Assembly: GCA_025358125.1 (NCBI GenBank)
Contig: JANYKS010000116.1
Coordinates: 1-33,362, forward strand
Length of the DNA: 33,362 bases
Direction of reading: 5' to 3'
Source of the DNA: Actinomycetes bacterium
GTDB lineage: Bacteria > Actinomycetota > Acidimicrobiia > Acidimicrobiales > Ilumatobacteraceae
The notes below the pieces were generated by a model. That model saw only the letters and a program-made list of their open reading frames with translations. It made no database searches and was not told the DNA's origin. Positions 7,630 to 15,981 of this stretch are shown here, piece by piece. How positions within the stretch are numbered: the first letter of the stretch is position 1; each line of letters opens with the position of its first letter. Both the position numbers and the translations under genes were made by a program.

Positions 7630-8264
7630 AGGTCCTCTCCCGCTTCCTTCAACAGCATCTCGAAGGTCTCGTCCCACGTCCGCAGTGCCCGGTCCACTTT
7701 GTAGCGTTGCAGCGAGTCGAGTGTCTGGCGTCCCAGACGCAGCCATGCGCAGTTGGGAAAGTACAGGTCCATCATCTCGCGCCAGAGGGCGACCGGCAGC
7801 CGGTACGACGATTCTTCGCTCCACGACACGGGCACAGCGCTCAAACCGGCTGCGCTCTTGGCGAACACGGTACCCGAGAACATGACGACGATCGGGATTT
7901 CGCCGTCATCGAGCGCATGCATGTACTTCGTCGATGCGATCTCGAAATCGTACGTGCACGTGATCGGCAGGTCGACCTCGGTGCTGTCGCTGAAGCCGTT
8001 GACCGTCATACCCACGTTTGCCCACAGGAACGGCCGCAACGTGTCGCCCCAGCGCGGCGTCTCACCGAACAGCTCCGTGAGGCGACGTTCTTCGGCGCCT
8101 TCGTAGTGGCGTCGCTTCGGTTCGATCATGATCTGGCAACGGAGTGCCATCGCGTGCACGGGGCTATTTGCGGGCGAGGTGATCCGCAAGCGAAGCATCA
8201 GTGTGGGCACTGCTGCGAACGCCTCCGCTCGTGCGCCCAGAACCTCGAACGAGACCGGGCTCAT
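7626..8264 (-). CDS. DUF6084-type hydrogenase accessory protein
   Basis: A 212-aa protein beginning MSPVSFEVLGARAEAFAAVP. It has the RLRITSPANSPVHAMALRCQ segment and an R-Y-EG-EERRL-ELFGE-PRWGDTLRPFLW motif. Later it has PVSWSEESSYRLPVALWREM. From memory this matches DUF6084, a family of unknown function found with actinobacterial-type hydrogenases. It has no membrane segment or metal-binding Cys cluster. It appears to be a beta-sandwich-like soluble protein. Its ATG at 8264 overlaps the DUF5947 stop (ATGA) and its stop overlaps the next GTG (GTGA), so it is likely made in step with both neighbours. Confidence 0.8.
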   Translation of the reverse strand: MSPVSFEVLGARAEAFAAVPTLMLRLRITSPANSPVHAMALRCQIMIEPKRRHYEGAEERRLTELFGETPRWGDTLRPFLWANVGMTVNGFSDSTEVDLPITCTYDFEIASTKYMHALDDGEIPIVVMFSGTVFAKSAAGLSAVPVSWSEESSYRLPVALWREMMDLYFPNCAWLRLGRQTLDSLQRYKVDRALRTWDETFEMLLKEAGEDL

Positions 8265-8953
8265 GACCGAACGCCCTCCGCCGAGGTCCGTGCCGAGGTC
8301 CGCGCTGGACGAGCGCGGGCGCGCACACGATCGAAGAACGCGTCGAGCGCGGCGTGCGCTTCCGCACCGCCGTCGAAGCCCCGCCACAGCCTCCTCAGCT
8401 CGCCCACCAGCTCGTAGCAGACGTCGATCGGCACGAGGTAGCACTCTGCCTGCGCCTGCGCCACACCCGTGCGACGATCTGCGCTGCGCACGAGGAACGC
8501 TTCGACATCGGGGCGCAGGGTCGAGAGATCCGGGTTGGCGCCGACGATCTCGTCCCACGCCTCCAGTGACAGCAACGATTCGGTGGCGCCGGCCGGGCTC
8601 GGATAGAACCCAGCGACACGACCGAGCGCCGAGTTCACGAAGAAGAAGGCGACACCGACAGGGATCTGGAGCGCGTCCCACTCCGCAGCGGAGAGTGTGA
8701 AGTCGGGGAACGAGACGAAGCGGTCCGGCACGGAGCGGAATCTCGCGCCACCGGCGCCCTCGGGGGCGAACACCAAATAGCACGGCCGGCACGCGCACAT
8801 CAGCGCGCGGGTTTCGAGATCGACCACATGCCCGTGCTCGTCGGGGATCAATTCCGCGCAGAGCTCGCAGCGCTCGCCGGGGCGCGGCTTCGGCTTCAGC
8901 CGTATGTCGCCGATCCTTTTCAGGACCGCGCTCAGCGGCTGGCCTTCACTCAC
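8261..8953 (-). CDS. DUF5947-type zinc- or Fe-S-binding accessory protein
   Basis: A 230-aa protein with an N-terminal cysteine cluster: Cys29 and Cys32 (CELC), then Cys53, Cys55 and Cys58 (LMCACRPCYLVF). This looks like a zinc finger or a small Fe-S site. The rest includes FPDFTLSAAEWDALQIPVGV and VGANPDLSTLRPDVEAFLVR, which I associate from memory with DUF5947, a family tied to group 1h hydrogenase loci. No enzyme motif is seen. It is coupled by ATGA overlaps both to the NifU-like gene before it and to DUF6084 after it. The Cys cluster and the NifU neighbour hint at cofactor assembly or electron transfer, but that is inference. Confidence 0.82.
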   Translation of the reverse strand: MSEGQPLSAVLKRIGDIRLKPKPRPGERCELCAELIPDEHGHVVDLETRALMCACRPCYLVFAPEGAGGARFRSVPDRFVSFPDFTLSAAEWDALQIPVGVAFFFVNSALGRVAGFYPSPAGATESLLSLEAWDEIVGANPDLSTLRPDVEAFLVRSADRRTGVAQAQAECYLVPIDVCYELVGELRRLWRGFDGGAEAHAALDAFFDRVRARARPARTSARTSAEGVRS

Positions 8954-9534
8954 GACACGCTCACATCCGATGCGAGCGCCGCGCCGCAGCCGCTCGCAGG
9001 ATCGAACGCGAGGATCGGCTTGGAGGTCAGTGAAATTGGAGTTACGACGTCAGGTTGGGTCGGCTCCTCGACATCGATGATCACGATTTCGGGCGCTGCC
9101 TCGACGATGGCTCGCTCCACGGTCGTGCGCAGCGTGACCGCCGATGAGGGGCAGCCGTCGCAACTCCCGAGCAACCTCAGGTGCACGGCACCGAGGCGCT
9201 CGTCGATATCCAGCAATTCAACGTCCCCGCCGTGGCCCGCGAGGAACGGCCGCACGCCTTCGAGTGCACGCTCGATGCGCACGATCAGATTATCGGGGTG
9301 CAACCCGTTGGCGACGAGCAAGCTGGCCAACAGATCGTCGGCAACGATCAGGCCGACGAGATCCGGTGCGTGCTGCTCGGCCAACTTCATGATCCGAGCG
9401 AGTCCTGAGCCGTACAACTGGCTGACGAGCTGCACCAGCTCGACGGCCTGGTCGAAGACGCGAGGGTCGACCCTCGCCTGCAACTGTTCGAGCGAGCGCT
9501 CGATGGTGTCGCCGATGGTTCGCTCGTTCGACAC
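8950..9534 (-). CDS. NifU C-terminal-domain protein
   Basis: A 194-aa protein whose middle (about residues 84-155) is a NifU-like domain with the signature LLGSCDGCPSSAVTLR, giving Cys125 and Cys128. Such domains hold a transient [4Fe-4S] cluster for delivery to apo-proteins. The N-terminal part is helical (IGDTIERSLEQLQARVDPRV, FDQAVELVQLVSQLYG) and lacks the NifU scaffold domain. The chosen start is GTG 9534, two bases after the hhyL stop, preceded by AGGACC. A likely job is supplying clusters to the small subunit, which needs several; alternatively it could be an electron-transfer partner. Confidence 0.9.
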   Translation of the reverse strand: MSNERTIGDTIERSLEQLQARVDPRVFDQAVELVQLVSQLYGSGLARIMKLAEQHAPDLVGLIVADDLLASLLVANGLHPDNLIVRIERALEGVRPFLAGHGGDVELLDIDERLGAVHLRLLGSCDGCPSSAVTLRTTVERAIVEAAPEIVIIDVEEPTQPDVVTPISLTSKPILAFDPASGCGAALASDVSVS

Positions 9535-9536
9535 GC

Positions 9537-11336
9537 TCAGATCAGGTCCTCGTGATTGAGCATCGTTGGCGAATGCATCTTCTTGACGACGTGCCCCTTG
9601 CCCAGATACATGTGGACGCCGCACGGCAGGCACGGATCGAAGCTGCGCACGGTGCGCATGATGTCGATGCCCTTGAAGTGCTCGAGATCGTTTTCCTCGA
9701 AGATCGGGCAACCCTGCACCGCGTCCTCATACGGGCCGGGTGTTCCGAAGGAGTCGCGCGGGTTGGCATTCCACGGCGTCGGCGGATACGGGTGGTAATT
9801 CGCGATCTTGCCGTCGCGGATCACCATGTGGTGTGACTGCACGCCGCGCACGGCCTCGGTGAAACCGCAACCGATACCGTCCTCGGGTACCGTGAACGGC
9901 TCCCACGTCTTGGTCCTGCCGGCCCGCACGTCCTCGAGCGCCTTGTCGAGGAAATGCAATGCTGCGGCGGCCGCATAGGCCTGGAAGTAGGTGCGGGCAC
10001 GGTTGCGTTCGATCGTGTTCGACCACTTCGGGATCTTCCATTCGAAGCTCACCGGGCCCTTCAGCGCGGTCTTCGGAAGATTGATCTTCACGCTCGTACC
10101 CGTGGCCTGCACGTAGCCTCCGAGATCGACGAGGCCGGACAATGCGGTCGACCACAGCCGGGCGAGCGGACCGCCACCCGTATCGAGTGCGAGGTGGTCC
10201 TTGCCGTCGAACCAGCGAGGTGACATGACCCAGCTGTAGTTACCGTCGAAGTCACGTTTTTGCGGCTTCGGGATCGTCGTCTGGTTCCATGGGTGGTTGC
10301 GGTCCACGGGGTTGCCCAGCGGATCCTTGGTGACGAAGATCTCCTGGTCCTCCCAGCTCTCGTAGAAGGAGTGGCCGAGCAGGATGCGGATACCGAGGTT
10401 GATGTCGACGAGATCGTTGGTGACGAGTTTGCCGTCAACGATCACGCCCGGCGTGACTCCCATCGCCCGGCCCCACTGACTCATGTCCCTGTAATCGAAG
10501 TTGCAGACATCGGGATCCTGGAACGAGCCCCAGCAGCCGAGCAGGATGCGACGGTTGCCGACCTGCTCGTACCCCGGCATCGCCTCGTAGAAGAAGTCGA
10601 ACAGGTCGTCGTGCAGTGGCACGACCCGCTTCATGAACTCGACGTAGCGCATCAACCGGCTGGCATAGTCGGTGAACAGCTGAATCGTCGCAGTAGTGCC
10701 GACACCACCGGGATACAGCGTCGAGGGGTGCACGTGGCGGCCCTCCATCAGGCAGAACATCTCACGCGTGTACCGGCTGACCTGCAACGCCTCGCGGTAG
10801 AAGTCGCCGGTGAACGGGTTCAACTGGCGCATGATGTCGCCGATCGTCTTGCAGCCGTGCTCGCCAGCGTGCGGAGCTTCGGTGCGGTTTGCCAGATCGA
10901 GCACGCCGGGATTGGTCTCGGCGACCATCTTTTCGCAGTAGTCGACGCCGACGAGGTTCTCCTGGAAGATGTTGTGGTCGAACATGTACTCGGCCGCCTC
11001 GCCGAGGTTCACGATCTGTTCGGCGAGCGCCGGCGGTTTCACGCCGTACGCCATGTTCTGTGCGTAGCACGAGCACGTCGCATGGTTGTCGCCGCAGATG
11101 CCACAGATGCGGCTCGTGATGAAGTGGGCGTCGCGCGGGTCCTTGCCCTTCATGAAGATGCTGTAGCCCCGAAAGATCGACGACGTGCTGTGGCACTCGG
11201 CCACTGTCTTGTTCGCCCAGTCGATCTTGGTGTAGATGCCGAGGCTGCCGACGATGCGTGTGATCGGGTCCCACGCCATTTCGATGAGTTGCTTGCCTTG
11301 ACCGTCCGGCCGCAGGTTTTCAGTGACTGTTGCCAT
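9537..11336 (-). CDS. hhyL: [NiFe] hydrogenase large subunit, group 1h (actinobacterial high-affinity) type
   Basis: Catalytic subunit that splits H2 at the NiFe site. The protein is 599 aa. The N-terminal nickel ligands are Cys78 and Cys81 in SRICGICGDNHATCS. The C-terminal pair is Cys569 and Cys572 in FDPCLPCGVHMYLG. After His575 there is a 24-residue tail, the expected substrate of the protease at 5747-6229. The sequence style (MAWDPITRIVGSLGIYTKID, HSTSSIFRGYSIFMKGKDPR) is that of group 1h/5 enzymes that oxidise atmospheric or sub-atmospheric H2. The ATG at 11336 is 5 bases from the hhyS stop. The group call rests on motif style plus the CxxD site in the small subunit, not on a tree. Confidence 0.95.
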   Translation of the reverse strand: MATVTENLRPDGQGKQLIEMAWDPITRIVGSLGIYTKIDWANKTVAECHSTSSIFRGYSIFMKGKDPRDAHFITSRICGICGDNHATCSCYAQNMAYGVKPPALAEQIVNLGEAAEYMFDHNIFQENLVGVDYCEKMVAETNPGVLDLANRTEAPHAGEHGCKTIGDIMRQLNPFTGDFYREALQVSRYTREMFCLMEGRHVHPSTLYPGGVGTTATIQLFTDYASRLMRYVEFMKRVVPLHDDLFDFFYEAMPGYEQVGNRRILLGCWGSFQDPDVCNFDYRDMSQWGRAMGVTPGVIVDGKLVTNDLVDINLGIRILLGHSFYESWEDQEIFVTKDPLGNPVDRNHPWNQTTIPKPQKRDFDGNYSWVMSPRWFDGKDHLALDTGGGPLARLWSTALSGLVDLGGYVQATGTSVKINLPKTALKGPVSFEWKIPKWSNTIERNRARTYFQAYAAAAALHFLDKALEDVRAGRTKTWEPFTVPEDGIGCGFTEAVRGVQSHHMVIRDGKIANYHPYPPTPWNANPRDSFGTPGPYEDAVQGCPIFEENDLEHFKGIDIMRTVRSFDPCLPCGVHMYLGKGHVVKKMHSPTMLNHEDLI

Positions 11337-11341
11337 GGTCT

Positions 11342-12397
11342 TTACCCCAGATCTCCCTTGTAGCCGGTGAGCAACTTGTTGCCCTTTACTCTCCACTTCG
11401 GTTCTTCGTCGACCGTCTTGGCCGTGATCTTGCGCAAGCTGCGGATCGCCGTGCCGTAGAGACCGCTGACGAGCGTCGACACCCGCGCACCGGGCGGTTC
11501 GTCCATGAACGGCATGAACTTGTCAGGAAAGCCGGGCATCGTGCAGCCGATGCAGATGCCACCGACGTTGGGGCAACCTCCGACACCGTTGATCCAGCCG
11601 CGCTTCGGTACGTTGCATTTGACGACGGGTCCCCAGCAGCCGAGCTTGACGATGCATTTCGGCGAGCCGTACTCGGTCGCGAAATCCCCCTGCTCGTAGT
11701 AGCCCGCACGGTCACATCCCTCGTGAACGGTGGCGCCGAACAACCACTGCGGCCGCAGGGCGTCGTCGAGCGGGATCATCGGTGCCTGCCCTGTCGCCTG
11801 GTACAGCAGGTACGTGATGGTCTCTGACATGTTGTCCGGATGGGCTGGGCATCCTGGCACGCAAACGATCGGAATGCCGGCCTTGGACTTCCAACCCCAA
11901 CCAAGATAGTCCGGCACGCCCATCGCGCCCGTCGGGTTGCCGGCCATCGCGTGGATACCGCCGTACGTCGCGCACGTGCCGACCGCCAGAATGGCGAGCG
12001 CGTTCGGTGCGAGGCGGTCGAGCCAGGCGTTCACCGTCATCGGCTGGCCGGTCTCGGGGTTGTTGCCGAAGCCGGTCCAGTAGCCCTCGCCGGTGATTTC
12101 CTCGTTCGGGATCGAGCCCTCGACGACCAAGACGAACGGCTCCAACTCCCCCCGAGCGGCTTTGAAGTACCACTCGAGGAAGTCGTCGGCGCCGCCGTTC
12201 GGGCCGCATTCGAAATCGATCAGCGGCCAATGGACGGCGATCTTCGGTAGCCCCGGCAATCCGCCCAGCGCGATCTCTTCGATGGTGGGTTGTGTCGCCG
12301 CGGTCAAGGCGACCGAATCGCCGTCGCAGCCGAGACCGGCGTTGAGCCAGAGGATATGGACGACCAGTTCGTCCGGAGGGGCTTCCGTAGCCGTCAT
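11342..12397 (-). CDS. hhyS: [NiFe] hydrogenase small subunit, group 1h type
   Basis: Fe-S electron-relay subunit, 351 aa. The proximal cluster site is unusual: Cys24 and Asp27 (GLGCDGDSV) replace the normal CxxC; Cys142 (VGTCATYGG) and Cys183 (VPGCPAHP) complete it. Established knowledge: a 3-Cys/1-Asp proximal cluster is a mark of the actinobacterial-type oxygen-tolerant enzyme. Likely distal and medial ligands are His225, Cys228, Cys248, Cys254, Cys261, Cys275, Cys282 and Cys285. There is no twin-arginine signal, so the enzyme stays on the cytoplasmic side. The start at 12397 has a strong AAAGGAG Shine-Dalgarno. It has its own promoter candidate and a structured leader upstream. Confidence 0.96.
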   Translation of the reverse strand: MTATEAPPDELVVHILWLNAGLGCDGDSVALTAATQPTIEEIALGGLPGLPKIAVHWPLIDFECGPNGGADDFLEWYFKAARGELEPFVLVVEGSIPNEEITGEGYWTGFGNNPETGQPMTVNAWLDRLAPNALAILAVGTCATYGGIHAMAGNPTGAMGVPDYLGWGWKSKAGIPIVCVPGCPAHPDNMSETITYLLYQATGQAPMIPLDDALRPQWLFGATVHEGCDRAGYYEQGDFATEYGSPKCIVKLGCWGPVVKCNVPKRGWINGVGGCPNVGGICIGCTMPGFPDKFMPFMDEPPGARVSTLVSGLYGTAIRSLRKITAKTVDEEPKWRVKGNKLLTGYKGDLG

Positions 12398-12402
12398 GCT
12401 CA

Positions 12403-12479
12403 CTCCTTTGTGCCACGGCGCCGACAAGATCCGGCGCACGTACGATGGTCGGTGCCGGGGACAGCGATCATCGTGGCAC
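12403..12479 (-). promoter_or_regulatory. Structured 5' leader of hhyS
   Basis: An 8-base inverted repeat brackets the leader: 12472-12479 pairs with 12410-12417 (GTGCCACG/CGTGGCAC). Inside it a 6-base stem (12432-12437 with 12418-12423, GCGCCG/CGGCGC, 8-base loop) is nested. The 3' arm touches the Shine-Dalgarno at 12403-12409. Folding could limit or time translation. I do not match it to a known riboswitch. Confidence 0.4.
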
Positions 12480-12495
12480 CGATGGGACTGGCCCC

Positions 12496-12524
12496 GTTCT
12501 ACGCCGGCCTCGGGAATTCGTCAA
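12496..12524 (-). promoter_or_regulatory. Candidate sigma-70-type promoter for hhySL
   Basis: On the minus strand TTGACG (12519-12524) and TAGAAC (12496-12501) are separated by exactly 17 bases. Transcription would begin near 12489, giving a leader of about 90 bases before the hhyS ATG. It lies between hypF and hhyS, so the structural genes may be driven separately from the upstream hyp genes. Confidence 0.5.
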
Positions 12525-12547
12525 TGAGTGCGTTTTGCACTGCTCAC

Positions 12548-12563
12548 CCACACGGCCGTGTGG
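12548..12563 (-). terminator. Hairpin just after hypF
   Basis: A perfect 16-base palindrome (CCACACGGCCGTGTGG) starts 3 bases after the hypF stop. It has no following T-run, so it is a weak intrinsic terminator at best. It could instead be an RNA-processing or stability stem that separates hypF from hhyS levels. Confidence 0.35.
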
Positions 12564-12566
12564 CGA

Positions 12567-14876
12567 TCACACGGACGCGAACGCGGCGATTGCCGCCTGG
12601 CCGACGCTGATGCCGCCATCGTTGGGTGGGATCACAGTGTGTACGAGCACATCAAAGCCCTCGGTGCGCAAGCCGGTCGCCACCACATCGGTGAGGCGCG
12701 CGTTCTGGAAGACACCACCGGTCAGGGCAACCGTGTCGAGCCGATGCTCGGCGGCAACCCTGCGTGCCATCTCGACCGTGGCGCGTCCGAACGCCTCGTG
12801 GAAACCGGCTGCGATCAGCGCTGGTTCGACACCGGCGTCGAGATCGAGCAGGAGCGCGCCAACCAACGGCGCCGGATCGAGCACGAGCGCATCACCCTCA
12901 CGCGCTATCGCGACCGCTCCGTCGTAGCGAGGCGCTTCGCCGCGGCCGACGGCGCAGGCCATGGCTTCCAACTCGATCGCAGCCTGGGCCTCATAGCTGA
13001 CCCGTTGTCGCCCACCCAACAGTGCGGCGACGGCATCGAACAACCGGCCTACGCTCGTGGTGACCGGTGACGAGGAGCGCTCGGCGAGATCGAGCACCAA
13101 CCCCACCCTTGTTTCGTCGACACCGTGTGTGTGCGCTCGCCGCGCGGCTTCTTCGCGCCCATTCGCCGCAGCTGCCCACACCGCACCCATCCGCCACGGC
13201 TCGCGGATGGCGGCAACGCCGCCGGGCATCCGGACGGGGCGGAGATGGGCGACCCGGCGTGATGACACGAAGTCGGCGATGAGCATCTCGCCACCCCACA
13301 GTGACCCGTCGGGCCCGTAGCCGAGGCCGTCATAGGTGATGCCCAGCACTGCCTCCGTGCGGCCGTGCTCGACCATGCATGCTGCAACGTGGGCGTGATG
13401 GTGCTGCACGGAGACCGCCGGTAGGTCCAGCTGCGCGGCGTACTTGCTCGACAGATACTCGGGGTGCATGTCGTGAGCGACGACCTCGGGCACGACCCCG
13501 TACAGCCGGGCGATGTGATCGACCGCCTGCAGGAACGACCGATACGTGGCGAGGTGCTCGAGGTCGCCGATGTGATGACTCGGCACCACCCAGCCGTGCT
13601 TGGCGACGCTCACCGTGCTCTTCAGCTCGGCTCCGACGGCAAGCACGGACCGCTTGGCCCGGAACGGCAGGCCGAGCGGCTCGGGCGCGTACCCACGCGA
13701 GCGTCGGAGCACCTGCAGCCTGGCGGGTGTGGCGCGAACCACCGAGTCGTCGCAGCGGATGTGGATCGGGCGGTCGTGCAGCAACAGACCGTCGACGAGC
13801 GGGCCGAGGCGCGCCACTGCGTCGTCGTCGTTGTGCGCGATGGGTTCGTCGCTGAGGTTGCCACTCGTCATCACGAGCGGCCGCGCCGCGCGCGCGAGCA
13901 TCATGTGGTGCAGCGCGCTGTAGGGCAGCATCAACCCGAGTTCGCCAAGACCCGGCGCGACACCGTCGGCAACGTCGCTGCCCGTCCGGCGTGGTGCCAG
14001 CACGATCGGGCGGCGGATCGACGACAGCGCGCCCGCAGCGACATCGTCGAGCTCGCAGAGCCGATGCGCGGCTGCCAGAGACGCGACCATCACGGCAAAG
14101 GGCTTGTCGTCCCTGGCCTTGCGGCGGCGAAGCTCTGCTATCGCAGCGCTGTTCGTCGCGTCGGCCACGATGTGATAGCCGCCGATGCCCTTCATTGCCA
14201 CGATCTGCCCGGAGATCACGGCGCCAAGAGCTGCATCGAGCGCCGCCGGACCGACGATTGCGCCGTCGGTGACGCCGCCGATGCCATCGACTCCGCCAGA
14301 CATGTCGTGCCACGCGAGCCGCGGGCCGCATGCCGGGCAGGCGTTCGGTTGGGCGTGAAACCGCCGGTTCGCGGGGTCGTCGTACTCCGCTCGACATCGC
14401 GCGCACATCTCGAAGCCGGCCATCGTCGTGGCCGGCCTGTCGTAGGGCACGCCGAGCACGATGGTGTACCGCGGTCCGCAGTTCGTGCAATTCGTGAACG
14501 CGTAGCGATAGCGCCGATCGTCTGGGTCGTCGACCTCCGCCAGGCAGTCGGCACAGGTGGTCGTGTCGACGCTCACGGGCACGTCGGCCGAGCCCGCATC
14601 AACGCTTTCGACGATACGGAACCCCGTCGATGCACCGGACGGCTGCAACCGCTCAGCGGTCACGGCCGCAACACGGGCAAGCGGCGGCGCGTCGTCGACG
14701 AGCAACCGGGTCAGCTCGGCGATGCGGTCAGCGGTGCCTTCGACGTCGATGAGCACTCCGGCGCTGTCGTTCAGTACATAGCCCGTGAGCCCGAGCGCAA
14801 CCGCGTGGCGGTAGACGAATGGCCGGAAGCCGACGCCCTGCACCGTACCGGTGACCCGCAGCCGTTCCCTGGACAT
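12567..14876 (-). CDS. hypF: Carbamoyltransferase HypF
   Basis: HypF makes the cyanide ligands of the NiFe site: it activates carbamoyl phosphate and transfers the carbamoyl group to the C-terminal Cys of HypE. The 769-aa length is normal. The N-terminal acylphosphatase domain has GTVQGVGFRPFVYRH. Two zinc fingers follow (CADC with CTNCGPRYT, and CARC with CPACGPRL). Next comes a YrdC-like domain (AMKGIGGYHIVADATN, KPFAVMV). The Kae1-like domain has the metal motif HHHAHVAACMVEHG and ends LTGGVFQNARL, IPPNDGGISVGQAAIAA. I chose ATG 14876; a GTG at 14888 is possible. Its partner hypE is directly upstream with a gap of 19 bases. Confidence 0.97.
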   Translation of the reverse strand: MSRERLRVTGTVQGVGFRPFVYRHAVALGLTGYVLNDSAGVLIDVEGTADRIAELTRLLVDDAPPLARVAAVTAERLQPSGASTGFRIVESVDAGSADVPVSVDTTTCADCLAEVDDPDDRRYRYAFTNCTNCGPRYTIVLGVPYDRPATTMAGFEMCARCRAEYDDPANRRFHAQPNACPACGPRLAWHDMSGGVDGIGGVTDGAIVGPAALDAALGAVISGQIVAMKGIGGYHIVADATNSAAIAELRRRKARDDKPFAVMVASLAAAHRLCELDDVAAGALSSIRRPIVLAPRRTGSDVADGVAPGLGELGLMLPYSALHHMMLARAARPLVMTSGNLSDEPIAHNDDDAVARLGPLVDGLLLHDRPIHIRCDDSVVRATPARLQVLRRSRGYAPEPLGLPFRAKRSVLAVGAELKSTVSVAKHGWVVPSHHIGDLEHLATYRSFLQAVDHIARLYGVVPEVVAHDMHPEYLSSKYAAQLDLPAVSVQHHHAHVAACMVEHGRTEAVLGITYDGLGYGPDGSLWGGEMLIADFVSSRRVAHLRPVRMPGGVAAIREPWRMGAVWAAAANGREEAARRAHTHGVDETRVGLVLDLAERSSSPVTTSVGRLFDAVAALLGGRQRVSYEAQAAIELEAMACAVGRGEAPRYDGAVAIAREGDALVLDPAPLVGALLLDLDAGVEPALIAAGFHEAFGRATVEMARRVAAEHRLDTVALTGGVFQNARLTDVVATGLRTEGFDVLVHTVIPPNDGGISVGQAAIAAFASV

Positions 14877-14895
14877 CGCGCCGCCGGACACGGCG

Positions 14896-15981
14896 TCAGC
14901 AGATGCGCGGGAGCGGGTCGCCGACGAGCATATCGACGATCCTCGTCCCACCGAAGCTGGTCAGCAGCACGACGATGGCTTGCGGCTCGGCCATGATCTC
15001 GCCGATCCGGGTCGCGTCGGCGCCCAGCGGGTTCGACCGCATCGCTTCGAGGGCGGCGTCGGCCTGCTCCGGTGCGACCACGACGAGCACCTTGCCCTCG
15101 TTGGCGACATAGAGCGGATCGATCCCGAGCAGATCACAGGCACCCACCACGGCGGGGGCGATCGGCAGCAGCGACTCGTCGAGGACCACCGCAAGGTTCG
15201 TGTCGCGAGCGAGCTCGTTGCACACCGTCGCGACGCCGCCGCGAGTTGGGTCGCGCATCCAGCGCGTGGAGGGCGCAGCATCGAGCAGAGCCGCGACGAG
15301 TTCACCGAGCGGGGCCGTGTCGGATCGGATGTCCGCATCGAGCATGAGGTCGCCGCGGGCCAGCATCACAGCCATACCGTGGTCGGCCATGTTGCCCGAG
15401 AGCAGCACCACGTCGCCCGGTTGCACGTACTCGGGTCCGAGGTGCCGCCCGGCCGGAACGATGCCGATGCCGGCCGTGGTGATGTAGAGGCCGTCGGCCG
15501 CCCCCTTGCCCACCACCTTGGTGTCACCGGTGACGATGACGACGCCGGCGGCCGCAGCGGCCTCTGCCATGTCGGCGACGATTTCGCGCAGCTCGGCGAC
15601 GGGGAAGCCCTCCTCGATCACGAATCCCGCCGACAGCCATACCGGCTTGGCTCCCGAGACCGCGAGGTCGTTCACGGTGCCGTGCACCGCGAGGTGACCG
15701 ATCGAGCCACCGGGGAACTGACGCGGCTGCACGACGAACGAATCCGTCGTAAAGGCCAACCGTTCACCGGTGGGCAGTGTGAGGGTCGCGGCGTCGGCCA
15801 GAGGCGTGCGGTCCCCTGGCGCGAACGCCTCGACGAACACGGCATCGACCAGCGCAGCGGACGCCTTGCCGCCCGCCCCGTGGGCCATTGTGATCATGTC
15901 GTCGATCAGCCGCGGCCGCCGTCGGCGGAACGCCTCGATCCGTTCGAGGACCTCTGCCTCCCGATCGCCGGGTGTCGTCAT
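14896..15981 (-). CDS. hypE: Hydrogenase maturation protein HypE
   Basis: HypE dehydrates the carbamoyl group received from HypF to a thiocyanate on its last residue, which becomes the CN ligand of iron. The protein is 361 aa and ends PRIC, so the required C-terminal Cys361 is present. Typical AIR-synthase-like motifs are visible: MAHGAGGKAS, FTTDSFVVQP, NDLAVSGAKPVWLSAGFVIE, VTGDTKVV, RDPTRGGVATV and VANEGKVLVVV. The ATG at 15981 overlaps the stop of the SIS gene (ATGA), which settles the start over longer upstream readings. Confidence 0.97.
   Translation of the reverse strand: MTTPGDREAEVLERIEAFRRRRPRLIDDMITMAHGAGGKASAALVDAVFVEAFAPGDRTPLADAATLTLPTGERLAFTTDSFVVQPRQFPGGSIGHLAVHGTVNDLAVSGAKPVWLSAGFVIEEGFPVAELREIVADMAEAAAAAGVVIVTGDTKVVGKGAADGLYITTAGIGIVPAGRHLGPEYVQPGDVVLLSGNMADHGMAVMLARGDLMLDADIRSDTAPLGELVAALLDAAPSTRWMRDPTRGGVATVCNELARDTNLAVVLDESLLPIAPAVVGACDLLGIDPLYVANEGKVLVVVAPEQADAALEAMRSNPLGADATRIGEIMAEPQAIVVLLTSFGGTRIVDMLVGDPLPRIC

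Noticed and set aside
12484-12495. GGGACTGGCCCC as a DosR-like box at the hhyS promoter
   Set aside because: Half-sites are too close for the DosR consensus, and the site overlaps the expected transcript start by chance-level similarity.
13464-14996. 510-codon plus-strand open frame opposite hypF
   Set aside because: It is a high-GC shadow; the minus strand encodes complete HypF with zinc fingers and acylphosphatase motif.
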